Program-made: the position numbers and the translations under genes | Source of the DNA: JAHDDY01 sp964549375 | GTDB taxonomy: Bacteria; Pseudomonadota; Alphaproteobacteria; Rhodobacterales; Rhodobacteraceae | NCBI GenBank assembly: GCA_964549375.1 | Contig: CAZJWF010000002.1 | Span: 26,616 to 90,615, forward strand | Direction: 5' to 3' | Length of the DNA stretch: 64,000 bases | Notes under the pieces: generated by a model | Seen by the model: the letters and a program-made list of their open reading frames with translations, nothing else | Told to the model about the DNA's origin: nothing | The model's database searches: none | Shown here: one piece after another, positions 52,285 to 60,297 of the stretch | How positions within the stretch are numbered: the first letter of the stretch is position 1 | How the letters are laid out: each line of letters opens with the position of its first letter

Positions 52285-53165
52285 GCCGTTTCTCCCATGA
52301 GTGGCAATTCGTCTGATTGATTTAAAATAACGGGCTGAAACGTCTCACTCTTGATGAGCGTACACTGACCCTTTAGGCCAATGACAGCCACAGTGATCAA
52401 GCCGCGCTTTTGCATCGCCTTGGCACGCAATCGACCAGCGTTCAGTGCCGTCGATATCTCGACGTCAGAAAGGTACCCAACGTCGACGGTCACCAACCGC
52501 TCTCCAAGATCACTGTCGGGAGATAAAGTCTCAGCAGGCGCACGCTTGACCGCCTCACATCCCGGCACGTCTACGGCATTCGCGATCAAGGTCGCCGCCG
52601 CATCGGCGATTGCGGAATCCTTTGCGAACACAGTCACAAAATCTGCGATCCCAAGTGAATGTGAGCGCCCCTGCCAGCCGCTCGTCGCAATACCGCCGAT
52701 ATGATCATTCGCGCGCAAGGTGACTGGATAGAGCATCATGCCTGCCGCGCCTAAATCACCAACTCCAACGATTGCCTGCTCTGAGTCTGATAACCACAGG
52801 GCGATGTCTCCTCCATTATTTACAATGGCCTTAGAGAGTCGTCGTCCTGCCCGCATTGCCGCAAGAATATGATCGGCCACCGATCCTGCAACTGCCGCCA
52901 TCGGTGTAATAAACTCCGGATGGCGTGACGTTGCGTGGACCATGCGTTTTGCGACTGGGCCGCTTGGCTGTAGGCGGCAGGTTGCCTGCTTAAGAACGGC
53001 CAGTTCATCGACTAAAGTTTGCAGCATCGGTTCAAATGCCGCCCGAGCTTGCGCATACGCGGCACTAACCTCCTCCGCCTCACCCCAAGCCTCGACCATC
53101 AGATCAATAGGACCATGTTGCAGGTGTAAACGGGAGCCAAGCATGGCAGCTTGAGGCGGAATCAT
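52281..53165 (-). CDS. UPF0280 family (ApbE-like) protein
   Basis: A 294-residue protein of the UPF0280 family, which has an ApbE-like (thiamine/flavin transferase-like) fold but no proven reaction. Recognised by AGSVADHILAAMRAG, ANNGG-like IVNNGGDIALWL, GIATSGWQGRSHSLGIADFVTV and the DAAATLIANAVD segment. The start overlaps the stop of the reductase gene and its end overlaps the DUF1185 start, both as ATGA. If ApbE-like, it could flavinylate or modify a partner subunit; this is inference. Confidence 0.85.
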   Translation of the reverse strand: MIPPQAAMLGSRLHLQHGPIDLMVEAWGEAEEVSAAYAQARAAFEPMLQTLVDELAVLKQATCRLQPSGPVAKRMVHATSRHPEFITPMAAVAGSVADHILAAMRAGRRLSKAIVNNGGDIALWLSDSEQAIVGVGDLGAAGMMLYPVTLRANDHIGGIATSGWQGRSHSLGIADFVTVFAKDSAIADAAATLIANAVDVPGCEAVKRAPAETLSPDSDLGERLVTVDVGYLSDVEISTALNAGRLRAKAMQKRGLITVAVIGLKGQCTLIKSETFQPVILNQSDELPLMGETA

Positions 53166-54631
53166 TTTGGTGCATCAATAGGGGTCGGCCACGGAACTCC
53201 AGAAACGGCACTTTCCCTTCGTTGCCCCGTCAAACGATGATCGTTCTGCAGCCCAACTTGCCCGGCCACGACGTCCTCGAGTGACATGATGTGATCAGCA
53301 TGACCACCGAGCGAGAGGTACTCGTCTCTTGGCAAAGTGAATTCGATTGGCGCGACAAGCGCTGGGGTTGGGACATATCCGAAGGCATTTCGGGGCATCT
53401 GGGTAACATCCGCCATCACGGTGATACCGCCCCCCGGCCACAGATACGCTGGGGCACCGCCAATGGTAACATTGGCAAGCATCTGACGCACGGATCGGGT
53501 CAAGCGAACTGGGTTCTCGGTCACACCAGCACGTAACGACCCCCCTGCTCCGCCCATAAAGGCAACAGAACAGAGTGCTGGCTCGCAGTTTTCTTCTATG
53601 CGCTGAATTGATGGCAATAAGCGTTCCGGCATGGATTTTTCGACAGGTGACAAATCGTCATCCAACTCGAAATAAGCGAAGTTTTCGCCAGTCGTCGAGA
53701 CCATCAGCATTGACTGCCCCGGCTTGGCGAAGTCCGGTTTAAAATCTTTTATGATAGTCAAGGGGTCGGTTAGGTCGGTCCCCCCCCATCCTGTTCCGGG
53801 TTCCGCAACCTGAAAATAGCGGCCCGGTGTCGAGCGCCGACCGTTGATACGCACACCGGACGCAGGCCAACCCAAAACTTTGCCTGCCTGATGTTCAGAG
53901 ACAACGCCGGTGATATGATCATCGACAACCACGACTTCATCAACAAGGCCCTGCCACTGCGACGCAAACATGCCCACGGTCGCTGAGCCACAACCGACGC
54001 GCATTCTTTCTTCCGCAGCACCGTTAATAATTGGCGGGGCACCTGCCTCAACAACAATTGTTGAACCCTCATCAATTGTCAGCTCAACCGCCTCACGATT
54101 GCATAGCGACAACAATGTCGCACAGGTCACGCGACCTTCCTTTTTTCCACCGCCCGTCAGATGATGAACGCCACCAAGAGACAGCATTTGAGAGCCATAC
54201 TCCGCCGTGGTGACGTGACCGATCGGTTCTCCTTCGCAACGAACCAATGAACGTTCTGGACCGAGGTGCCGGTCCGTGTCGATCTTCACCTTAGCGCCGC
54301 AGTAGCTGAAGATACCCTCGGTTACGATCGTCACCGTATCGACACCATCAATCTCCGATGACACGATGAAGGGTGCCGGTTTATAATCGGGATAAGTTGT
54401 GCCAGCACCTATCGCGGTAACGAACATTTCTTTCGGCGCAAGGCTTCCGTCCCACTCATCGCCGACAAACGGCACCGCGTTCTGGGTTTTCTCAAGAATG
54501 ACGTGGGGGTCCACACGAACGAGTTCTCCCCCTTCATTCGCATAACGATCACATGCACCGGATCGCCCGTCGGCGATGTAGCACATCACCGGACACGCAT
54601 CGCATCGGATTTTTTCCGGACGCTCCGCCAT
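53162..54631 (-). CDS. 6-hydroxynicotinate-reductase-like iron-sulfur protein
   Basis: A 489-residue protein resembling the 6-hydroxynicotinate reductase (Hnr) of anaerobic nicotinate fermentation. An N-terminal cysteine set C10-x2-C13-x3-C17 and C27 (RCDACPVMCYI) is a ferredoxin-like cluster site. Later features are TEGIFSYCGAKVKIDTDRHLGPE, and LTGGGKKEGRVTC. Hnr reduces an N-heterocyclic hydroxy-acid with reduced ferredoxin; substrate here is inferred only from family. The ATG overlaps the hydroxylase stop (TGATG), with GGGAGGTGA upstream. Confidence 0.78.
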   Translation of the reverse strand: MAERPEKIRCDACPVMCYIADGRSGACDRYANEGGELVRVDPHVILEKTQNAVPFVGDEWDGSLAPKEMFVTAIGAGTTYPDYKPAPFIVSSEIDGVDTVTIVTEGIFSYCGAKVKIDTDRHLGPERSLVRCEGEPIGHVTTAEYGSQMLSLGGVHHLTGGGKKEGRVTCATLLSLCNREAVELTIDEGSTIVVEAGAPPIINGAAEERMRVGCGSATVGMFASQWQGLVDEVVVVDDHITGVVSEHQAGKVLGWPASGVRINGRRSTPGRYFQVAEPGTGWGGTDLTDPLTIIKDFKPDFAKPGQSMLMVSTTGENFAYFELDDDLSPVEKSMPERLLPSIQRIEENCEPALCSVAFMGGAGGSLRAGVTENPVRLTRSVRQMLANVTIGGAPAYLWPGGGITVMADVTQMPRNAFGYVPTPALVAPIEFTLPRDEYLSLGGHADHIMSLEDVVAGQVGLQNDHRLTGQRRESAVSGVPWPTPIDAPK

Positions 54632-57330
54632 CAACTCACCTCCCTGAGCGCGGCGAGGACCTTATCAGGCGTTGCCGGCAAATGCCGAATCGGCGCCCCT
54701 GTCGCATGACGAATTGCATTCAAGATTGCGGGAGCGGTTGGAATCAAAACGTGTTCACCCAATCCCTTTGCGCCATATGGTCCCTCGGCATCTGGTACCT
54801 CGACGATATGATGCGTAAAGCTCGGCATATCACCGAATGTCGGAATAAGATAGTCGTGCAAATTTTCGGTCCTACCGGGCACGAAGTCTTCCATCAATGC
54901 CAGCCCGATCCCCTGCGCCACGCCGCCCTCGATCTGGCCTTCGATAAGCAATGGATTGATCGCACGTCCGACATCGTGCGCAGTTGTAATATGATCCAGT
55001 TTGACCGTCCCTAAGCGAGTATCGACTGTCAATTCGATCATCTGCGCCCCATACCCATAAACGGCATACGGAATACCTTGGCCATTCTCATCCAACGCGG
55101 TGACAGGCGGATCGTAAGTTTCCTCGGCCATAAAGGCATACCCAAACTCGTTGATCGGGAGCGCACGAAGATCAACGGCAGTTTCTTCAAATTGGATTTT
55201 TCCGTCTGCGATTGCAAAGACCGCATCCTCTGGCACATTGGCGTGACGAAATATAGCGGCGCGCAGAGCTTTACCGGACAGCATCGCGGCTGACCCTGTC
55301 ACATAAGTCTGGCGAGACGCCGAGGTCTTGCCGCAATCTGGCGTAAGGTCAGTGTCTCCGCCGATCAAGCGAATGGAATGGACCGGGACGCCGAGCGCGT
55401 CTGCGGCGATCTGCGTGATGACTGTGTTGGCGCCTTGCCCAATGTCCATTGCACCTTGATGCAGAACAATCTCCCCTCCAGAAGTAATCCCCATTCGGAC
55501 CGTGGACGGATTGGGCAACGATGTATTCCCGCAGCCGTACCAGCACGACGCAATACCAATTCCTTTTCGTAATCCTGAACCGTTTGCCATGCGGTTATAA
55601 TCGGAAATGCGCTCGCCCGCGGCAGCCCATTCAGGCGCAAGGGCTTCAAGGCAAGCAGTAATTCCAATCCCCGTCTCAAAGACTTGTCCGGTCACCGTCG
55701 GCTGACCATCTCGCAAGGCATTCTTGAGGCGGAACTCAAGCCGGTCCATCCCCAGTAAGTCGGCAAGATCATCAAACGCTACTTCCTGCGCAATTGCGGA
55801 TTGCGGGACGCCGAAGCCTCGAAACGCACCCGACGGCGGACAATGGGTGTGAACGGCAAGGCTGCGCGCGCGATAGTCCGGGATGTAATACGGCCCTGAC
55901 GCATGTACCGGTACACGGTTAGCAACCGTCGGCCCCCAACTCGCATAAGCGCCGGTGTTAAACGTGCCCTGAAAATCAAACCCGCTGACAACACCGTCCG
56001 CATCGCATCCGACAGTCAAAGTAATTTCAGACGGATGGCGCTTGGTTGTGGAACGCATTGACTCGCTGCGTGTGTAGCAAATGCCAACAGGACAGTTCAG
56101 CCGCCACGCCGCCAATGCGATATACGGTTGGAACGAAACATCAAGCTTCGAGCCAAAACCGCCACCGCACGCCGTCGGAACGACCCGAACAGCATCCTTC
56201 TCCAGCGCCATAATTCCAGCTAGTTCTTCCCGGTCCATTGTTGCCGCTTGCGTACAACCATGAACGGTGATGCGATCACCTTCACGGATTGCCCAACCGG
56301 CCTCCGGTTCAATATAAGCATGCTCAATAAAGGGCGTTGATGTTTCGACAGTAGAAATATGTTCTGCGTTGGAAATGGCAGCCTCAGCATCACCGCGCTG
56401 GACCAATCCCGATATGAGGATGTTGTTTGGGCGCGAAGGATGAAGTGGTTCGGCCTCTAATGCCTCGTCTGGCCTCATTGCATCCGCGTGTATTTTCCAT
56501 GAAACTGGAAATTCTGTTTCGCGCAGAGCACGCACGACATCAGCGTCACCAACGACACACGCCACGGCCTCGCCGCGATACCGTGCGACCCCGTTCGCAA
56601 AGACGGGTTGATCGGCCAGCGGAGGGATCACGCCGAAGCAATTCTTGCCGGGAATATCGCTCGCATCTAGCCAAGCCGACAAACCATACTTGGACAGATA
56701 CGCCTCAACATCGCCAAACGTAAACGCAGCATGAGGATGTGGCGAACGAATCACCCGCGCCAACAACGCCCCTTCGGGCAGCGCGTCATTGCCATAGGCG
56801 AGCGAGCCATCGACTTTTGCTTGCCCGTCGAGATGCCGGATCGCGCATCCAATGCTTTCGCCCGCAAGCGGCGCATCGCCTTCAGAATTTAACGTAGTAG
56901 CTGCCATCACGGCATCCACGATTTTCGCATATCCGGTGCATCGGCAAAGAACGCCGCCTAACGCGTCTTCGACTTCTACTCGACTTGGGCGCGGCGTCTT
57001 TCGCAGCAGCGCCACGGCAGAGACCATCATGCCGGGTGTGCAAATTCCACACTGAGCCGCGCCATGATGCAAAAAACTCTCGCGCAGGCGATTGGCAAGT
57101 GGATCTTCGGCCAATCCCTCCAGCGTGATGACCTCGGCACCGTTGAGTTGTCCCGCCGCCGTCAGGCAAGCGCAAGCAGTCTCTCCACCAATAAGAACAG
57201 TACAGGCCCCGCAATCGCCCGCATCACAACCGACTTTCGTCGCCGTCAGCCCTAAATCCTGCCGAAGCACCATCGACAGCCGAGCAGCTGGATTTTTTGG
57301 CTGCGAAACTTCCGCTCCATTCACCTTCAT
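54631..57330 (-). CDS. molybdopterin-dependent hydroxylase, fused FeS and Mo subunits
   Basis: An 899-residue fusion. Residues 1-150 are a two-cluster [2Fe-2S] domain (Cys 35, 40, 43, 55 and Cys 93, 96, 128, 130; GAAQCGICTPGMM and LCRCTGY). From about 160 a xanthine-dehydrogenase-family molybdopterin domain runs to the end (AYGNDALPEGALLARVIRSPHPHA; GGGFGSKLD; AFRGFGVPQS; GAKGLGEHV, which holds the catalytic Glu near the C-terminus). Enzymes of this family hydroxylate purines, nicotinate, quinolines or CO. Its start overlaps the FAD subunit stop (ATGA). Confidence 0.9.
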   Translation of the reverse strand: MKVNGAEVSQPKNPAARLSMVLRQDLGLTATKVGCDAGDCGACTVLIGGETACACLTAAGQLNGAEVITLEGLAEDPLANRLRESFLHHGAAQCGICTPGMMVSAVALLRKTPRPSRVEVEDALGGVLCRCTGYAKIVDAVMAATTLNSEGDAPLAGESIGCAIRHLDGQAKVDGSLAYGNDALPEGALLARVIRSPHPHAAFTFGDVEAYLSKYGLSAWLDASDIPGKNCFGVIPPLADQPVFANGVARYRGEAVACVVGDADVVRALRETEFPVSWKIHADAMRPDEALEAEPLHPSRPNNILISGLVQRGDAEAAISNAEHISTVETSTPFIEHAYIEPEAGWAIREGDRITVHGCTQAATMDREELAGIMALEKDAVRVVPTACGGGFGSKLDVSFQPYIALAAWRLNCPVGICYTRSESMRSTTKRHPSEITLTVGCDADGVVSGFDFQGTFNTGAYASWGPTVANRVPVHASGPYYIPDYRARSLAVHTHCPPSGAFRGFGVPQSAIAQEVAFDDLADLLGMDRLEFRLKNALRDGQPTVTGQVFETGIGITACLEALAPEWAAAGERISDYNRMANGSGLRKGIGIASCWYGCGNTSLPNPSTVRMGITSGGEIVLHQGAMDIGQGANTVITQIAADALGVPVHSIRLIGGDTDLTPDCGKTSASRQTYVTGSAAMLSGKALRAAIFRHANVPEDAVFAIADGKIQFEETAVDLRALPINEFGYAFMAEETYDPPVTALDENGQGIPYAVYGYGAQMIELTVDTRLGTVKLDHITTAHDVGRAINPLLIEGQIEGGVAQGIGLALMEDFVPGRTENLHDYLIPTFGDMPSFTHHIVEVPDAEGPYGAKGLGEHVLIPTAPAILNAIRHATGAPIRHLPATPDKVLAALREVS

Positions 57331-58157
57331 AGCAATGCTGCCTTCGCAACTGCGCGCCGAATCAACTCAACCGCGGCATCGCGGCGATACAACTCAGTCG
57401 CTCGCACGTCAGAAATCGGCGACAAATTTTGCAAATGCTCTACGGCAACTGTTTCCGCACAGTCCGAAATAGGTAGACCGACGAGCGCAACCTCAAGCGA
57501 TGGAAGACGCACGGCAACTTCGGAACAAGAACCAACCGCCACTGCCGCCTGCGAAACTTTACCCGCTTCTACGACCAATCTCACAGCAACCATTGCGATT
57601 GAAATCACCAGATACTTCCGAGCCCCAAGCTTGAAAAAAGCTGAACTTCCTAAGCCAGACTTTTCAGGCACCCGTATCGCCGTGACAATCTCTCCAGTCG
57701 CTAACGCCGTCCGGCGATTGCCAAGAACAAAGTCAGCGAGAGGCACAATACGTTGACCCTCTGCAGATCTCAATTCGACCGAAGCATCGAGAACCAACAA
57801 GGGAGGCACGCCATCCGCAGCCGGAGACGCATTGCAAAGATTACCCGCCAGTGTCGCCCGATTTTGAATTTGAATTGAACCCACTTCGCGCGCCGCCAGT
57901 TTCAACGTATCGAAAGCCGGGGGTAAATCCGCGCGGATAACGTCGGTCCATGTTGTCAATGCACCGATACACCATCCGTCAGCATCTCGTGTGATCCCGC
58001 GCAGTCCTTTAATCGCGGAAATATCAAGAATTGGTGCGGCAGGTGGTTCATCCCGAAGTCCGGGATAATAATCAGTCCCACCAGAAAGCACGTCCCACCC
58101 TCCCGCCGAGAGCAGGACTAGGGCTTCGTCGATTACTTTAGGTCTCGCGAATTTCAT
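57327..58157 (-). CDS. FAD-binding subunit of molybdopterin hydroxylase (CoxM-like)
   Basis: A 276-residue FAD subunit of xanthine-dehydrogenase-family hydroxylases. Motifs: LSGGTDYYPGLR near residue 26 and ATLAGNLCNASPAADGVPPLL near residue 95, contacts of FAD. It would pass electrons from the FeS clusters of the fused subunit to NAD(P)+ or another acceptor. It is the first gene of the operon and lies 23 nt after the methyltransferase-like gene end. Confidence 0.9.
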   Translation of the reverse strand: MKFARPKVIDEALVLLSAGGWDVLSGGTDYYPGLRDEPPAAPILDISAIKGLRGITRDADGWCIGALTTWTDVIRADLPPAFDTLKLAAREVGSIQIQNRATLAGNLCNASPAADGVPPLLVLDASVELRSAEGQRIVPLADFVLGNRRTALATGEIVTAIRVPEKSGLGSSAFFKLGARKYLVISIAMVAVRLVVEAGKVSQAAVAVGSCSEVAVRLPSLEVALVGLPISDCAETVAVEHLQNLSPISDVRATELYRRDAAVELIRRAVAKAALL

Positions 58158-58180
58158 CGCTCGATCCTAGAAGCTTCTCG

Positions 58181-58669
58181 TCAGAAGAACAACCATCTGG
58201 GCGTCTTTGCCGCATAGACATCATACGCCGAACCAAAGGTCGCGCTGAGAATGGTTTCCTCAGACCGGATAATGAAGGCAGTCATAGACCAGATGTAAAT
58301 CGCAGCAGCAGCTAGAGCCGCCGGAGTCGAATAATACCCAATCGAGAAGATCGGCAACAAAAAGGCGACATAAATTGGGTTGCGCGTCACGCCAAACACA
58401 CCGCTTGTCGTAAGCGTCTGCGGTTGCCCGTAAGAACTAGAGAGAAGGGATAGGCGCATGTGGCGTTGTACGAGCGATGCACTCACAAAAAATAGCAGAA
58501 TTGTCGTCGCTAGAATGGCGGCGCCGAGACCGCCTTTCGCGATGTCAAGCAGCACGGATGGCGTCAGCGCGAACAGTAAACCAAAGCTGTAGCACGACCA
58601 ACTGACCCAACTGCTTGGGCAGATCTTGTTAAGTTTAAATGCTCCATATCGGGGTTTTGAGTGTTTCAT
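58181..58669 (-). CDS. isoprenylcysteine carboxyl methyltransferase-like membrane protein
   Basis: A 162-residue polytopic protein with four helices. The PEMT/ICMT C-terminal signature is present: TSGVFGVTRNPIYVAFLLP and R-S-E-E-T-I-L-S-A-T-F-G-S-A-Y-D-V-Y-A-A-K-T-P-R-W. Such proteins methylate isoprenoid or lipid substrates or are uncharacterised. The start is ATG 58669; a TTG at 58693 is the alternative. It lies just upstream of the hydroxylase operon on the same strand. Confidence 0.65.
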   Translation of the reverse strand: MKHSKPRYGAFKLNKICPSSWVSWSCYSFGLLFALTPSVLLDIAKGGLGAAILATTILLFFVSASLVQRHMRLSLLSSSYGQPQTLTTSGVFGVTRNPIYVAFLLPIFSIGYYSTPAALAAAAIYIWSMTAFIIRSEETILSATFGSAYDVYAAKTPRWLFF

Positions 58670-58693
58670 GGTTCCGTATCTGTCTCGTTTCAA

Positions 58694-59079
58694 TCCAAAT
58701 ATCCGACACGTTGATCGCGTCTGGGGTCGTTTATCAACGAGACAGCAAATGCCGGGCCACTCCCGTTGAGATTGCGCGGCTAACTGGAGAGAAGATCAGG
58801 TACCATACGCTTGTTTTCACGAAAAAACGCCCAAAAATTACCCAACGAACCAGCAGCAATAAACCTGACGGATTTTATTCCAGGCACTCTGAAATCGTAG
58901 TTTGGGAGCCAGTGTGCAACTTAAGAGACATTGTTCTCGCGACGGCTTTTGATCTCACATGAAGCAGCATGAATTATACGCCGCACGGCAAGCCCAATCT
59001 TGCTTCCGACTGCGTCCTCCGATACATCACCGCCACACGCGCAACGGCAAGGTTTTGCGCGAATTCCTGGAGCGGCCAA
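58694..59079. other. intergenic region between methyltransferase-like gene and lysC
   Basis: About 386 nt, divergent. An in-frame 37-codon extension upstream of lysC (58969-59079) has no ribosome site. GTTGAT/ATCAAC arms (58710-58715/58733-58738) are 17 nt apart, unlike an FNR box. I see no confident gene, terminator or riboswitch. Confidence 0.4.
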
Positions 59080-60297
59080 ATGCCCATTCTGGTCATGAAG
59101 TTCGGCGGCACATCCGTCGCCGATCCTGAGCGAATTTTGAACGCCGCGCATAAAGTCAAGCGCGAGGTGGATGCTGGCTGGCGGGTTGCGGTCGTCGTCT
59201 CAGCGATGTCTGGCGAGACGAACCGGCTTGTCGATCTCGTCCGAGGCATTTCGCCGTTATACGACGCGCGCGAATATGACGCCGTCGTTGCATCGGGAGA
59301 ACAAGTCACATCAGGGTTGATGGCCCTGACGCTGCAGTCTTTGGGCGTCCCGGCCCGGTCATGGCAAGGATGGCAAATCGCTATGAAAACCGATGCCACC
59401 CACGGGGCCGCGCGCATCGACAGCATCGACACTGATCAAATGCTGACAAAGTTTGATGAAGGATTACATGCGGTCTGTGCTGGATTTCAGGGAGTCTCGC
59501 CAGATGGCCGTATCGCCACTTTGGGTCGCGGCGGTTCAGACACTAGCGCGGTAGCCTTGGCCGCAGCACTTAAAGCGGATCGTTGTGACATCTACACCGA
59601 TGTCGATGGAGTCTACACAACCGACCCTCGTGTTGTACCTGAAGCACAGAAGATTGAGAAAATCGCCTTCGAAGAAATGCTTGAACTCGCGTCGCAAGGC
59701 GCGAAAGTTCTGCAAACCCGCTCTGTCGAGCTCGCGATGCGCTACAACGTGCCCTTACAGGTGCGCTCCAGTTTCTCGGACGAGCCAGGAACCATAGTGT
59801 GCGATGAGGAAAAAATCATGGAAAGTGACGTCGTAACGGGTGTGGCGTTCTCGCGCGAAGAAGCAAAAATCACGCTGCAGGACGTAGACGACAGTCCCGG
59901 AATCGCCGCCGCCATCTTTGGTCCGCTCGCCGATGCCGCCGTCAACGTAGATATGATCGTGCAAAACATCTCAGAAGATAATCGCACGGATATGACATTC
60001 ACCGTCCATATGGATCAGTTTGACCGCGCCGTCGCAACCATAGAAGCCGCAAAAGACAAAATTGGCTTCAAGGGGCTTGTTGCGGATAAAGACGTCGCAA
60101 AGGTCTCCGTTGTCGGCATCGGGATGCGCTCCCATACCGGGGTCGCGCAGCGCATGTTTGCAGCACTCGCGGATGACGGAGTGAATATTCAGGTCATCAC
60201 CACGTCAGAAATCAAGGTCAGCGTGCTGATACAGCGCCGATATATGGAGCTCGCTGTACGCTCACTTCATACTGCTTTTGGGTTAGAATCCACATGA
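59080..60297 (+). CDS. lysC: aspartate kinase
   Basis: A 405-residue enzyme that phosphorylates aspartate, the first step to lysine, threonine and methionine. Motif KFGGTSVAD is at residues 6-14; GRGGSDTSAVALAAAL and DVDGVYTTDPRVV follow; two ACT domains at the C-terminus (DSPGIAAAIFGPLADAAVNVDMIVQN and SHTGVAQRMFAALADDGVNI, summarised) bind feedback amino acids. The start at 59080 has GGAG upstream. It overlaps ptsP by ATGA, the common Rhodobacterales pairing. Confidence 0.95.
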   Translation: MPILVMKFGGTSVADPERILNAAHKVKREVDAGWRVAVVVSAMSGETNRLVDLVRGISPLYDAREYDAVVASGEQVTSGLMALTLQSLGVPARSWQGWQIAMKTDATHGAARIDSIDTDQMLTKFDEGLHAVCAGFQGVSPDGRIATLGRGGSDTSAVALAAALKADRCDIYTDVDGVYTTDPRVVPEAQKIEKIAFEEMLELASQGAKVLQTRSVELAMRYNVPLQVRSSFSDEPGTIVCDEEKIMESDVVTGVAFSREEAKITLQDVDDSPGIAAAIFGPLADAAVNVDMIVQNISEDNRTDMTFTVHMDQFDRAVATIEAAKDKIGFKGLVADKDVAKVSVVGIGMRSHTGVAQRMFAALADDGVNIQVITTSEIKVSVLIQRRYMELAVRSLHTAFGLEST

